A DNA stretch of 64,000 nt from Pantoea sp. At-9b. GTDB lineage: Bacteria > Pseudomonadota > Gammaproteobacteria > Enterobacterales > Enterobacteriaceae. Of the stretch, positions 22,343 to 31,716 are shown piece after piece. Each line of letters opens with the position of its first letter. Position 1 is the stretch's first letter. The notes beneath the pieces were generated by a model. That model saw only the letters and a list, made by a program, of their open reading frames with translations, searched no databases and was not told the origin of the DNA. The stretch spans positions 4,030,001 to 4,094,000 of the forward strand of contig NC_014837.1 of the NCBI RefSeq assembly GCF_000175935.2, read 5' to 3'. The position numbers and the translations under genes are program-made.

Positions 22343-23239
22343 TTACAGGCCGGTTTGCTCGCGAATATATTTGCGTGCTTTCACCGCATACTCGAACGGG
22401 TTAGCCAGCGCCGGATCCTGCTCTGCTTCTACCACCATCCAGCCTTTGTAGCCGAAATCGTCGAGGATTTTAAACACCGGCTGGAAATCAATCACCCCAT
22501 CGCCAGGTACGGTAAAGGTGCCTTTCTTCACGCCATCGAGGAACGACAACGAATTCGCACGCACTTCTGCCACCACGCTGTCGCGCACATCTTTCAGGTG
22601 CACATGGAAAATACGCGGCAGGTATTTGGTCAGCACATCCAGCATCGCCTGTTGTGAACCTTCCGAGTAGTAAATGTGGCCGGTGTCGTACAGCAGGCCA
22701 ACGTTGTCGTTGGTTGACTCCATAAAGCGGTCGATTTCCGCCGGGGTCTGAATCGCCGTGCCCATATGGTGATGCAGGCTGACGCGCATCCCTTTCTGTG
22801 CCGCAATCTCCGCCAGCTCGTTGTAGCCTTCTACCGTCAGACGCCACTCTTCATCAGTGAAAATCGGTTTCTGCTCCAGCACTGGCAGCGTGGTACCCTG
22901 GATACTTTTGCTTTGTTCCGAGCAACCAATGACTCGCGCGCCCATCGCATGCAGGAAATTCATGTGATTGGTGAATTCGTCGATGGTTTTCGCTTTATCA
23001 CCTTGGGCGAAGAAGGTGCTGAACCAGGCATTGCAGATCTGGATGCCGCGAATATCCAGCATCGGTTTCAGCACCGCCGGATCGCGCGGGTATTTGCTGC
23101 CGACTTCGCTGCCGGTAAAGCCCGCCAGGGCCATTTCGCTCACCGTCTGCTGGAAGGTGTTTTCACTGCCCAGTTCCGGCATGTCGTCGTTGGTCCAGCC
23201 GATTGGCGCAATCGCCAGCTTCACATTCTCTTTGTTCAT
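22343..23239 (-). CDS. iolE: Inosose dehydratase IolE
   Basis: The 298-residue TIM-barrel enzyme (xylose-isomerase-like fold) dehydrates 2-keto-myo-inositol to the trihydroxycyclohexane-dione that IolD opens (EC 4.2.1.44). Metal-binding barrel strands are visible as [27 protein letters not shown] and MVVEAEQDP. The start [24 protein letters not shown] is characteristic of IolE. It is last in iolD-iolG-iolE, 12 bp behind iolG, and ends at the glpD/iolE terminator. Confidence 0.95.
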   Translation of the reverse strand: MNKENVKLAIAPIGWTNDDMPELGSENTFQQTVSEMALAGFTGSEVGSKYPRDPAVLKPMLDIRGIQICNAWFSTFFAQGDKAKTIDEFTNHMNFLHAMGARVIGCSEQSKSIQGTTLPVLEQKPIFTDEEWRLTVEGYNELAEIAAQKGMRVSLHHHMGTAIQTPAEIDRFMESTNDNVGLLYDTGHIYYSEGSQQAMLDVLTKYLPRIFHVHLKDVRDSVVAEVRANSLSFLDGVKKGTFTVPGDGVIDFQPVFKILDDFGYKGWMVVEAEQDPALANPFEYAVKARKYIREQTGL

Positions 23240-23251
23240 GGCAAGCCCCGA

Positions 23252-24265
23252 TTATTTGTTGTAGAAAGTCGGACGCGGTGGCATTTCAACCGCTTCGATA
23301 GCACCGCTGTTCTGCGCTTTCAGGCAGGCATCCGCCGCCACTGAGGCCGCAAAACCATCCCAGGCTGAAGGCCCGGTCAACTGGCCGGCTTTCACATCAT
23401 TGATAAACGCCTGCAATTCCACGTCGTAAGCTTCGATAAAGCGATCTTTCCAGTCGGTGAGAATGGCGTTGCCGAGACGGGCGTTTTTACGCATCTGAAT
23501 GGCGGAAGGCTCCGGCAGTTTCGCGATGCCCTCTTCCCCCACCACTTCACACTGGATGTCGTAGCCATACGCACAGTTCACGAAGATCTCCACATCAATG
23601 CGGATGCCTTTCTGCGTTTCAAACAGCACGATCTGCGGATCTTTCAGCTTCGCATGGGACTTAGAGGTGACGCGCGGGAACACCACCTGCACGCTTTTGT
23701 AATCGTCTTCCGTCAGCCAGCGCAGGACGTCCAGCTCGTGAATCAGGGTATTGGTGATGGCCATATCCGTGGTGTAGTTCTCACCGACGCTCTGGTTGCG
23801 GTGCGCGCAGTGCAGCATCAGCGGTTCGCCGATTTCACCGTCAGTGATGACCTTTTTCAGGGCGCGGTAACCGGCATCATACGGACGCATAAACCCGACC
23901 TGTACCAGACGTTTACCGTGTTTGATTTCTGCATCGACAATACGACGGCAACCTTCAGCACTCAGTGCCAGTGGCTTTTCACAGAACACCGGTTTGCCCG
24001 CTGCAATCGCCGCCAGGGTAAACTCTTCGTGCGTCGGGTCCCACGAGGTCACCAGCACCGCATCGACTTCTGGTGAGTTGATCACCTGATGTCCGTCCTG
24101 ATACACCTCCGCAGCGATATTCAGACGTTGCAGCGCGGCACGCGCCCCTTCCACATTAATATCTGAAACCGCCACCACCTTCGCCCCTTGCAGCACATTG
24201 TTGCAGCGGCGGATATGTTCCTGGCCAATGGCACCGGCACCGATAACACCGAGTTTGAGCGTCAT
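23252..24265 (-). CDS. iolG: Inositol 2-dehydrogenase IolG
   Basis: The 337-residue Gfo/Idh/MocA-family enzyme oxidises myo-inositol to 2-keto-myo-inositol with NAD+ (EC 1.1.1.18), the entry step of the pathway. The Rossmann motif [12 protein letters not shown] is at the N-terminus; CEKPLA carries the conserved catalytic lysine and [11 protein letters not shown] the active-site Asp/His region. It is the middle gene of the leftward iolDGE unit, 59 bp after iolD (with an intervening hairpin) and 12 bp before iolE. Confidence 0.94.
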   Translation of the reverse strand: MTLKLGVIGAGAIGQEHIRRCNNVLQGAKVVAVSDINVEGARAALQRLNIAAEVYQDGHQVINSPEVDAVLVTSWDPTHEEFTLAAIAAGKPVFCEKPLALSAEGCRRIVDAEIKHGKRLVQVGFMRPYDAGYRALKKVITDGEIGEPLMLHCAHRNQSVGENYTTDMAITNTLIHELDVLRWLTEDDYKSVQVVFPRVTSKSHAKLKDPQIVLFETQKGIRIDVEIFVNCAYGYDIQCEVVGEEGIAKLPEPSAIQMRKNARLGNAILTDWKDRFIEAYDVELQAFINDVKAGQLTGPSAWDGFAASVAADACLKAQNSGAIEAVEMPPRPTFYNK

Positions 24266-24299
24266 AATTACACCTGTAGAGTCGGATAAGGGTTAATAA

Positions 24300-24319
24300 A
24301 GGCCGGAGAAATCCGGCCT
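24300..24319 (-). terminator. Intra-operon hairpin between iolD and iolG
   Basis: AGGCCGGA and TCCGGCCT form perfect 8-bp arms with a 4-nt loop. On the transcribed (minus) strand the stem is followed by TTATTAA. It sits between the iolD stop and the iolG start and may cause partial termination or stabilise the upstream message. Confidence 0.55.
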
Positions 24320-24324
24320 GAAGA

Positions 24325-26259
24325 TCAGTACTTACGCGCCTGTTCGATATGCGCGTTAAGGTTGTCAGCCACTTGCTGTGTGCGCTCGGAGGTTGAGGCT
24401 TGCGCCACCCCGACGTGCCACCAGCTGAAGTATTTGTGCACCATGGTTTTGGGCAGCACTTTAATATCGATAAGGGTTGAAACCGTCTGCTGCTGCGCAT
24501 CGGCCAGTGCCGCCTTCAGCTGATCGAGGGTGGTGACGCGATAGGTTTTGCAACCGTAACCACCGGCAATCGCCGCAAAATCCACCGGGACGAAACCGCC
24601 ATCCAGCTTGCCGCCTTCCGGGTTACGGAAACGGAACTCGGTGGTGAAGCTGTCCATCCCGTGCTCCATTTGCAGGTTGTTGATACAACCGTTGGTCATG
24701 TTATCCAGCAGGATGACGTTGATTTTCGCCCCCTCCTGAATCGAGGTGACCAGCTCGGAATGCAGCATCATGAAAGATCCGTCACCCACCATGGCGTAGA
24801 CTTCACGCTGCGGCTGGGCCAGCTTCACACCCAGCGCCGCATTCACCTCGTACCCCATGCAGGAGTAGCCATATTCAACGTGGTACGAGTTGTAATCTTT
24901 GGTGCGCCACACGCGTTGCAGGTCGCCCGGCAGACTGCCCGCGGCCGCAACAATCACCGCATCCTTTGGGAGCTGCTCGTTTAAGGTGCCCAGCACGCTG
25001 CTCTGCGTCAGTACCGACTGCGTCAGGCGCTGGAACTCCGCAAACAGCGCTTCACGGTCGATATGGTCGGCGATTTCCGGGATGAAATCGTCGGTGTTAT
25101 AGGTGGCGGCATACACGCGCTGGGTCTCTTTCAGCAGCTTGCTCTGCGCCTGGTCGATCTGACCGCCCCAGTGGTTTTCAAAGCCCTGTAAACCCTGCTC
25201 CAGCGCGGTCAAGGCTTCACGTGCATCCGCCAGCAGTTGCACCGCATCGAGCTTGTAGCTGTCAAAGTTGTTGACGTTGATGTTGAGATAGCTGACGTCC
25301 GGGTTCTGGAAAATCCATTTTGAGGCCGTGGTGAAGTCGGTATAGCGCGTCCCCACGCCAATCACTAAATCGGCCTCTTTCGCCAACAGGTTAGCCGCCA
25401 GGCAGCCGGTCTCACCGACACCGCCGACGTTCAGCGGATGATCCGAAATGATGGTGCCTTTTCCCGCCTGGGTTTCAGCAAACGGAATATTGAAACGCTC
25501 GGCAAACTGGCGCAGCGCTTCACCTGCTTCGGAATATTTCACGCCACCACCACAGACAATCAGCGGCTTATGTTTACGTGCAATCAGGGCCAGTGCATCT
25601 TCCAACTGGGCCGCAACAGGCAGGCGGCGGTCCAGACGATGTACGCGTTTCTGGAAGAAATATTCCGGGAAGTCCCAGGCTTCACCCTGCACATCCTGCG
25701 GCAGCGAGATGGTCACCGCGCCGGTTTCTGCCGGATCGGTCAACACGCGCAGTGCGTTAATACAGGCGGTCATCAGCTGTTCCGGGCGACTGACGCGATC
25801 CCAGTATTTGCTGACGGCGCGGAAGGCATCGTTGGTGCTGATGCTGAGATCGTGACTTTGCTCGATCTGTTGCAGTACCGGATCCGGCTGACGCGTGGCG
25901 AACACATCGCCCGGTAACAGCAATAAAGGAATACGGTTGGCGGTGGCGGTCGCGGCGGCCGTGATCATATTTGCGGCACCGGGTCCGACTGAAGACGTAC
26001 AGGCGATGATCTGACGGCGCAGCGACTGCTTGGCAAAACCGATGGCCGCATGTGCCATGCCCTGCTCGTTACGGCCCTGGTGCACCACCAGATCGCCGCT
26101 GTCCTGCTCCAGTGCCTGTCCCAGCCCCAGCACGTTGCCGTGGCCGAAAATAGCGAAAATGCCTTTCACAAACTTGGTTTCAACGCCATCAACGTTCAGA
26201 TACTGGTTATCAAGGAATTTCACCAGCGCCTGTGCCGTGGTTAATCTGATTGTGCCCAT
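24325..26259 (-). CDS. iolD: 3D-trihydroxycyclohexane-1,2-dione acylhydrolase IolD
   Basis: The 644-residue thiamine diphosphate enzyme opens the six-membered ring of the inositol intermediate to 5-deoxyglucuronate (EC 3.7.1.22). The N-terminal PYR domain holds the catalytic Glu region ([18 protein letters not shown]), and the C-terminal domain the ThDP/metal motif ([22 protein letters not shown]...[10 protein letters not shown]). The ATG at 26259 fits the family start [16 protein letters not shown] and has AAGGATGA upstream; the frame stays open 41 codons further but into the regulatory region. First gene of the leftward iol unit. Confidence 0.95.
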   Translation of the reverse strand: MGTIRLTTAQALVKFLDNQYLNVDGVETKFVKGIFAIFGHGNVLGLGQALEQDSGDLVVHQGRNEQGMAHAAIGFAKQSLRRQIIACTSSVGPGAANMITAAATATANRIPLLLLPGDVFATRQPDPVLQQIEQSHDLSISTNDAFRAVSKYWDRVSRPEQLMTACINALRVLTDPAETGAVTISLPQDVQGEAWDFPEYFFQKRVHRLDRRLPVAAQLEDALALIARKHKPLIVCGGGVKYSEAGEALRQFAERFNIPFAETQAGKGTIISDHPLNVGGVGETGCLAANLLAKEADLVIGVGTRYTDFTTASKWIFQNPDVSYLNINVNNFDSYKLDAVQLLADAREALTALEQGLQGFENHWGGQIDQAQSKLLKETQRVYAATYNTDDFIPEIADHIDREALFAEFQRLTQSVLTQSSVLGTLNEQLPKDAVIVAAAGSLPGDLQRVWRTKDYNSYHVEYGYSCMGYEVNAALGVKLAQPQREVYAMVGDGSFMMLHSELVTSIQEGAKINVILLDNMTNGCINNLQMEHGMDSFTTEFRFRNPEGGKLDGGFVPVDFAAIAGGYGCKTYRVTTLDQLKAALADAQQQTVSTLIDIKVLPKTMVHKYFSWWHVGVAQASTSERTQQVADNLNAHIEQARKY

Positions 26260-26787
26260 ATGCTCATCCTTTACATGCTGGTACCTGTGAACCAGGTACA
26301 ACGCGGTTAACGTCAACGCACCGGAAATGGCGACCGCGGATAAGTGAAACGTGAGGCGATTATAAACAAATATTTTTTCCATAAAATACGATTACAGAAG
26401 AAACATTTCATTTTGCGATGGAGATCAAATTCAGGGATGAAACGGACTCAGGCGCGGGTCGAAAACGGGGCAAAGTGGAACAACAATAAAGCTTCAGACG
26501 CTTATAAAGAAATTTCATTTCACTTCAGCAGCTTCCATTATTTCTCAGGGTTTTCCTGAGACCTGGCTCACAAGCCAGAGCATCCGCGAAACTTGTCCTT
26601 TTACTCTGCGCTGCACACGGCGTTGTTCAGAGTTTTACCTGGTTCACAAAATCGTGACAGATATTTCATTTCATATTGAATTTGGAATTTTTATTCCCCA
26701 TACTGCGACCATAGCCAATCAGGCACCTTGAGAACCCGGAAGCACAACGCCCGAAGTGTCTGCTTATCACAGAAGGAAACCACAGGT
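26260..26787. promoter_or_regulatory. Divergent iolD/iolC control region with repeated motifs
   Basis: This 528-bp AT-rich gap drives iolDGE leftward and iolC rightward. Two motif families recur. ACCTGG(T/C)TCACA occurs three times: inverted at 26286-26297, direct at 26561-26572 (C variant) and direct at 26637-26648; the outer two share 13 exact bases. ATTTCATTTCA occurs at 26512-26522 and 26663-26673, with a relative at 26405-26414. Palindromes include GTACCTG/CAGGTAC at 26281-26299, just upstream of the iolD ribosome site, and TCTCAGG/CCTGAGA at 26543-26561. I infer operator sites, at least one set probably for IolR. No convincing gene lies here. Confidence 0.6.
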
Positions 26788-28701
26788 ATGAGTACACAAC
26801 AGAAGCGGCTTGATGTGATTTGTATAGGACGCATCGCCGTCGACCTCTACGGTCAGCAAATTGGATCGCGACTGGAAGATATGAGCACCTTCGCCAAATA
26901 CCTTGGCGGCTCTTCCGGCAACGTTGCCTATGGCACCGCTATCCAGGGTCTGAAATCTGCCATGCTGGCACGCGTCGGGGACGAGCATAATGGCCGCTTT
27001 CTGCGTGAAACCCTGCAACGCGTGGGCTGTAACACTGAGGGGTTGATCACCGATAAACATCGCCTGACTGGCTTGGTGATCCTCGGCATCAAAGATGAAG
27101 AAACCTTCCCGCTGATTTTCTACCGCGACAACTGCGCGGATATGGGGCTGGTGCCGGAAGATATTCAGGAAAATTTCATCACTTCCTCACGCGCCGTGGC
27201 GGTAACCGGCACACACCTGTCACATCCGCATACCCGTGCCGCCGTGTTGAAAGCGCTGGATATCGCCAAACGTAACGGTCTGCGTACCGCGCTGGATATC
27301 GATTATCGTCCGGTGTTATGGGGGCTGACCTCACTCGGCGACGGTGAAACGCGTTTCATTGAGTCCAGCCAGGTGACAAAGCAGCTACAGGAAGTGGTGC
27401 ACTATTTCGATCTGATTGTCGGAACAGAAGAAGAGTTTCATATTGCCGGTGGCAGCACCGACACCCTGACCGCACTGAAAAATGTGCGTCAGGCCAGCCA
27501 GGCAACGTTGGTATGTAAACGTGGGCCACTGGGTTGCGTGGTCTTTGAAGGGGATATCCCGGATAGCTGGGAGCAGACCAAACTGCACAGTGGCGTGCGC
27601 GTGGAAGTGTTGAACGTACTGGGCGCGGGTGATGCCTTTATGTCTGGCCTGCTGCGTGGCTGGCTGAATGATGAAGGCTGGGAGCAGGCGTGCCGCTACG
27701 CCAATGCCTGCGGTGCGTTGGTGGTGTCACGCCACGGTTGCGCCCCGGCAATGCCGACCAAAGAGGAGCTGGACGATTTCCTCAGCCGCGATCAGGACGT
27801 GAAACGCCCGGACCTCGATGCCCGTCTTAACCATTTGCATCGTGTCACCTCGCGTACCCGCGAGTGGCCAGAACTGAACGTGTTCGCCTTCGACCATCGC
27901 AAACAACTCGCCGATATGGCGCGCGAAGCGGGTGTTGATGAAAGCCGCATCCCGCAACTCAAGCTGCTGCTGTTACAGGCTGCACATGAAGCGTCTGAGC
28001 AGGCCGGTCTCGACAGCAAAAGCGGCATCCTCGCGGATACCACCTATGGTCAGAAAGCGCTCAACGCCATCACCGGTAAAGGCTGGTGGATTGGCCGCCC
28101 GATTGAGCTGCCAAGTTCGCGTCCGTTACGCCTCGAGCACGGCAATATCGGCTCCCAGTTGATCGACTGGCCGCAGGAACACGTGGTGAAATGCCTGGTG
28201 TTTTACCATCCGCACGACAGCGCGGAACTGCGCAAAGAGCAGGACGACCTGATTCTGGATGTGTGGAAGGGGTGTAACAAAAGCGGGCACGAGCTGCTGC
28301 TGGAAGTGATCCTGCCGGAGAGTAACCCGGATAAGAAAGAGTCTTACTATGTCGATATGCTGAGCCACTTCTATAGCCTCGGCATCCAGCCTGACTGGTG
28401 GAAATTACCGCCGCTGTCGGCCGAAACCTGGCAGGCGGTCAGCGCCTTGATCGAACAGCAGGACCCTCACTGCCGTGGCATTTTGCTGCTCGGCCTCGAC
28501 GCGCCGGAGGAGAAACTGAAAGCCGGTTTCGCCGCTGCTGCTCAGGCCCCCTGGGTGAAAGGCTTTGCCGTCGGTCGTACCATCTTTGGTCAACCGTCAC
28601 GCCAGTGGTTACAGGGCGAGTTGGATGACCAGGCGCTGATTGAGACGGTCAAAGGCAATTATCTGCGGCTGATTGAGTACTGGCGCGCAGCACGCGGTTG
28701 A
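26788..28701 (+). CDS. iolC: Fused 5-dehydro-2-deoxygluconokinase / DUF2090 aldolase-like protein (IolC-IolJ type)
   Basis: The 637-residue protein joins two parts. Residues 1 to about 325 form a PfkB sugar kinase (GRIAVDLYGQQIGSRLEDM, GGSSGNVAYG, and the catalytic Asp282 in LGAGDAFMSGLLRG) that phosphorylates 5-dehydro-2-deoxygluconate (EC 2.7.1.92). The C-terminal half (about 330-637) is a DUF2090 domain, thought to act as the aldolase that splits the product into malonate semialdehyde and dihydroxyacetone phosphate. No separate iolJ is seen in the cluster, which fits the fusion. The ATG at 26788 has AAGGA upstream and starts at the conserved MSTQQKRLDVICIGR. Confidence 0.93.
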   Translation: MSTQQKRLDVICIGRIAVDLYGQQIGSRLEDMSTFAKYLGGSSGNVAYGTAIQGLKSAMLARVGDEHNGRFLRETLQRVGCNTEGLITDKHRLTGLVILGIKDEETFPLIFYRDNCADMGLVPEDIQENFITSSRAVAVTGTHLSHPHTRAAVLKALDIAKRNGLRTALDIDYRPVLWGLTSLGDGETRFIESSQVTKQLQEVVHYFDLIVGTEEEFHIAGGSTDTLTALKNVRQASQATLVCKRGPLGCVVFEGDIPDSWEQTKLHSGVRVEVLNVLGAGDAFMSGLLRGWLNDEGWEQACRYANACGALVVSRHGCAPAMPTKEELDDFLSRDQDVKRPDLDARLNHLHRVTSRTREWPELNVFAFDHRKQLADMAREAGVDESRIPQLKLLLLQAAHEASEQAGLDSKSGILADTTYGQKALNAITGKGWWIGRPIELPSSRPLRLEHGNIGSQLIDWPQEHVVKCLVFYHPHDSAELRKEQDDLILDVWKGCNKSGHELLLEVILPESNPDKKESYYVDMLSHFYSLGIQPDWWKLPPLSAETWQAVSALIEQQDPHCRGILLLGLDAPEEKLKAGFAAAAQAPWVKGFAVGRTIFGQPSRQWLQGELDDQALIETVKGNYLRLIEYWRAARG

Positions 28702-28709
28702 GTGGGCAC

Positions 28710-29100
28710 CCCTCACCCTAACCCTCTCCCGCAAGCGGGAGAGGGGACAGATCGAGAGAACTTGCATATTGCACTCCCCCTCTCCCGTCTTACGGGAGAG
28801 GGGGACAGATCGAGAGAACTTGCATATTCCACTCCCCCTCTCCCATCTTGCGGGAGAGGAGACAGATCGAGAGAACTTACATATTGCACTCCCCCTCTCC
28901 CATCTTGCGGGAGAGGAGACAGATCGAGGGAACTTGCATATTGCACTCCCCCTCTCCCGTCTTGCGGGAGAGGGGGACAGATCGAGAGAACTTGCATATT
29001 GCACTCCCCCTCTCCCATCTTGCGGGAGAGGGGACAGAACGAGAGAACTTGCATATTGCACTCCCCCTCTCCCGCTTGCGGGAGAGGGCCGGGGTGAGGG
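28710..29100. repeat. Array of seven hairpins in 57-58 bp tandem repeats
   Basis: The array begins 8 bp after iolC. Six tandem units of 57 or 58 bp start at GACAG positions 28746, 28804, 28861, 28918, 28976 and 29033. Each has a linker (core GATCGAGAGAACTTGCATAT) and a hairpin with arms CCTCTCCCG and CGGGAGAGG. A further hairpin (28722-28745) precedes the first unit. The whole block is bracketed by CCCTCACCC (28710-28718) and GGGTGAGGG (29092-29100), the arms of a common short dispersed palindrome. Loops vary (AA, TCTTA, TCTTG, TT) but linkers are nearly identical. Open frames across it on both strands are repeat artefacts. Confidence 0.95.
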
Positions 29101-29137
29101 CAACAGCACGTACCATATCCCTGCATTTTGTGAAGCG

Positions 29138-29192
29138 TTTCATAAACCGATGAAATAAGCGTCACGATGCTGTCAAACAAATGAAATTTTCC
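29138..29192. promoter_or_regulatory. Candidate autoregulatory sites before iolR
   Basis: TTTCAT (29138-29143) and ATGAAA (29150-29155) form an inverted repeat, and ATGAAATTTTCC follows at 29181-29192. ATGAAAT is the core also repeated in the iolD/iolC and iolA/iolI intergenic regions. These sites lie 60-115 bp before the iolR start, consistent with autoregulation. The link to IolR is inference. Confidence 0.4.
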
Positions 29193-29252
29193 ATCCATCT
29201 GGTACTATAGCGCTCATTATCCAGCCATAATTCTTATTAGCAGGCCGAAGTA

Positions 29253-30095
29253 ATGACCAATAACCCCACCCAATTGACATTGTTACAGGACGACATTCGT
29301 CGTCGTTATGAGACGCTGAGTAAACGCCTGAAGCAGGTGGCGCGTTATATTCTTGATAACAGCAACAGCATCGCTTTCGATACCGTGGCATCCATCGCAC
29401 AGCAGGCGGATGTACCGCCCTCCACGCTGATCCGCTTTGCCAACGCCTTTGGTTTCAGCGGTTTTAACGAGATGAAACAGGTTTTCCGTCAGCATCTGAT
29501 GGAAGAAACGGTGAACTACACCGAACGCGCCCGTCTATTCCGTCAGACCGCCACCGACGACAGCGCATCCTCGCCGGAAAGCCCGGTCGAAATCCTCAAC
29601 GTCTTCACCATGGTCAACAGCCAGGCGCTGCAACAGCTGGCGATGCAGGTCAACCCGGACCAGCTCAACAAAGCGGTGAAAATGCTGAATGAAGCAGAAA
29701 ATATCTACATCATCGGTCTGCGTCGTTCATTCAGTGTGGCGTCGTACCTGGTGTACGCGCTGCGCCATCTGGAGCGTCGCGCGTTCCTGATTGATGGCCT
29801 CGGCGGCATGTTCACCGAGCAGCTGAGCATGGTAAATCCGAAAGACGTGGTGATTGCCATCAGTTATTCACCCTACGCACGTGAAGCGGTGGAACTGGTC
29901 GAACTGGGTGCCAAGCGCGGCGCGCATCAGATCGCCATCACCGATAGCCAGGTCAGCCCGCTGGCAGCCTTCAGCGATGTCTGCTTTGTAGTACGCGAAG
30001 CACAGGTCGACGGCTTCCGTTCACAAGTGGCGTCGCTGTGTCTGGCGCAAACCCTCGCGGTTTCCCTGGCACTGAATAACGTCGAAAAAGCCTGA
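29253..30095 (+). CDS. iolR: RpiR-family transcriptional regulator, probable IolR
   Basis: The 280-residue protein has an N-terminal RpiR helix-turn-helix (residues about 10-85: FDTVASIAQQADVPPSTLIRFANAFGFSGFNEMK) and a C-terminal SIS sugar-phosphate-binding domain (IYIIGLRRSFSVASYLVYAL, VIAISYSPYAREAVELV). RpiR-type IolR proteins control inositol catabolism in Salmonella and rhizobia, usually as repressors relieved by a pathway intermediate. Its location next to iolC and the shared upstream motifs support the name; effector and sites are not shown by sequence. Confidence 0.85.
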   Translation: MTNNPTQLTLLQDDIRRRYETLSKRLKQVARYILDNSNSIAFDTVASIAQQADVPPSTLIRFANAFGFSGFNEMKQVFRQHLMEETVNYTERARLFRQTATDDSASSPESPVEILNVFTMVNSQALQQLAMQVNPDQLNKAVKMLNEAENIYIIGLRRSFSVASYLVYALRHLERRAFLIDGLGGMFTEQLSMVNPKDVVIAISYSPYAREAVELVELGAKRGAHQIAITDSQVSPLAAFSDVCFVVREAQVDGFRSQVASLCLAQTLAVSLALNNVEKA

Positions 30096-30101
30096 CCCTG
30101 C

Positions 30102-30127
30102 GGCTGGCAGCGAGACGCTTGCCAGCC
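30102..30127 (+). terminator. Hairpin after iolR
   Basis: GGCTGGCA and TGCCAGCC form 8-bp arms around a 10-nt loop, 6 bp after the iolR stop. No T run follows, so terminator strength is uncertain. Confidence 0.45.
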
Positions 30128-30202
30128 TCCCCCGCGATGGTTAGTGTGTGAGCATCGCGACCGCTGTGGCGGCGCATTCTCCCCCGCACCGAGGCAGGAT
30201 TG

Positions 30203-31117
30203 ATGCAGATCGAACCTTTACCGCCCCTCAACACGCTCATTGCCTTCGAGTGTGTGGCACGCTATGGCAATATTTCGCGCGCGGCTGAGGAACTTAACCT
30301 GACGCAAAGCGCCACCAGCCGTCAGATTTTGCAGCTGGAAGAGATGCTCGGTTGCAAACTCTTTACCCGTACCCAGCGCCGCGTCCTGCTGACGCCGCGC
30401 GGTGAGGCTTATGCCACGCAAGTGCGCCAGCAGCTTTCCGCCCTGTCTCATGCCACCGCCGAAGTAATGGGTTGGAATGGTCTGCCGCAGGTCACTATTG
30501 CCTGTACCAGCGCCATGGGATCGTTATGGTTAGCCCCACGGCTCTCCGCGCTGCATGGTGAATTGCCCGATCTGCAAATCCGCATGAAAATCTCCGACAG
30601 CTTCGCTGATATGCGCTCGTCGGAGTTTGACCTGGCGATCTTCTATCTACGCGAAGCACCGCCGGGCTTTCAGGCCACCCCGCTGTTTGATGAAATCTGT
30701 TATCCGATGTGCGCCCCTGAATTTCGGGCGCGACTGGAGGAGAATGCCTCCGCCGAATCCTTACTTCACCATATGTTGTTGATTCAGGACGATCCACAAC
30801 GTGAATGGACCGGCTGGAGTGACTGGTTCGCCTCGCAGGATGTGTTGAGTTTTGTGCCACGCCAGACCTGGCGGGCGAATAACTATCCATTTTTGGTGCA
30901 GGCGGCGGTACGCGGTGACGGGATATTACTCGGCTGGGAGGGGTTAGTGCAGGATCATCTCAACCGGGGTGAGCTGGTGCCCGCCCATGCCGGGAAGCTG
31001 GCCGCTAACGGAAAATGTTTTCTGCTCATCCCGCAGGACCGCTATCTCAAGCCGATTGTGCGTCATGTTATCAGCTGGCTCCAGCATCAACATCAGACTG
31101 AGATGTTGCCATTATAA
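30203..31117 (+). CDS. LysR-family transcriptional regulator (GcvA-like)
   Basis: The 304-residue protein has a typical LysR N-terminal winged helix (PPLNTLIAFECVARYGNISRAAEELNLTQSATSRQILQLEEMLGCKLFTR) and a periplasmic-binding-like effector domain starting around residue 95. It resembles the GcvA subgroup. The ATG at 30203 follows a GAGGCAGG ribosome site; a TTG lies one codon earlier. It lies upstream of a small membrane protein and a dipeptide-type ABC operon, and I infer that it may regulate that operon rather than the iol genes. The effector is unknown. Confidence 0.85.
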   Translation: MQIEPLPPLNTLIAFECVARYGNISRAAEELNLTQSATSRQILQLEEMLGCKLFTRTQRRVLLTPRGEAYATQVRQQLSALSHATAEVMGWNGLPQVTIACTSAMGSLWLAPRLSALHGELPDLQIRMKISDSFADMRSSEFDLAIFYLREAPPGFQATPLFDEICYPMCAPEFRARLEENASAESLLHHMLLIQDDPQREWTGWSDWFASQDVLSFVPRQTWRANNYPFLVQAAVRGDGILLGWEGLVQDHLNRGELVPAHAGKLAANGKCFLLIPQDRYLKPIVRHVISWLQHQHQTEMLPL

Positions 31118-31118
31118 A

Positions 31119-31157
31119 AAACGGCGATGCAGCAGATTATTTGCCACATCACCGTTT
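31119..31157. terminator. Hairpin between convergent LysR and membrane-protein genes
   Basis: AAACGGCGATG can pair with 31147-31157 over 11 positions with one mismatch, across a 17-nt loop, right after the LysR gene. A and T runs flank it on both strands, suiting a bidirectional terminator. Confidence 0.4.
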
Positions 31158-31240
31158 ATACAAAACATAAGTAAATTAATATCACGTCATAGGTTTTTCT
31201 TATATATAAAATAAAAGCCTATGCCGCTATTTCCCTTTCT

Positions 31241-31528
31241 TTATTGTTGGGTATCCATTGGCGGAAGTTTATTTTTTAATGCACCGCGTCGACGGTGTGA
31301 AGAATGCATACCAACCAGCGTAAAAATTAACCACATTGTTTGGGAAATCACCATCGCCAAATTAAAATCGTGACTGAGTGAATAGAGTCCGCAAACCCCT
31401 CCCGCGATGTTCAGACAGGCATAAACGTCTGAATCAATGACTAATTTACGCAACTGAACCAGCGCGTAAGCCAGCAAGTAACAAAAAACGCCAATTAACC
31501 CAACTATCGTATGCAGTTCCACATGCAT
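31241..31528 (-). CDS. Small CBU_0592-like membrane protein
   Basis: The 95-residue protein has three predicted transmembrane segments (about residues 8-25, 38-53 and 57-74) and a basic tail. The pattern LLAYALVQLRKL...YACLNIAGGVCGLYSLSHDFNLA resembles the CBU_0592 family of small membrane proteins, whose function is unknown. It converges with the LysR gene and is divergent from the ABC transporter operon. The function remains unassigned. Confidence 0.6.
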   Translation of the reverse strand: MHVELHTIVGLIGVFCYLLAYALVQLRKLVIDSDVYACLNIAGGVCGLYSLSHDFNLAMVISQTMWLIFTLVGMHSSHRRRGALKNKLPPMDTQQ

Positions 31529-31716
31529 TTTCCCTGGTGTTGCCTTGTGTTCAGGAAATTATCTTTTTTGTGGGTGTTCTGCTGCGCGTTTTTCGCATAG
31601 TCTGATACGAAAATCTCATACATCAGGTTTTATTGGTTTTGATATAAATCAGAAATAACTGCGCTAAGGCTCAGGGTGACGAGTAAAACAGGGCGAATAA
31701 CAACGGAGAAAAATAA

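Noticed and set aside
28710..29100. CRISPR-like array of regular repeats
   Set aside because: The parts between hairpins are nearly identical to each other, so there are no variable spacers, and no cas genes are near. It is a tandem repeat of hairpins.
28609..29198. Several open reading frames of 88-166 codons on both strands across the hairpin array
   Set aside because: They are open in many frames because the repeat lacks stops; 57 and 58 bp units shift the frame, and the products are repetitive Arg/Pro/Ser strings without ribosome sites.
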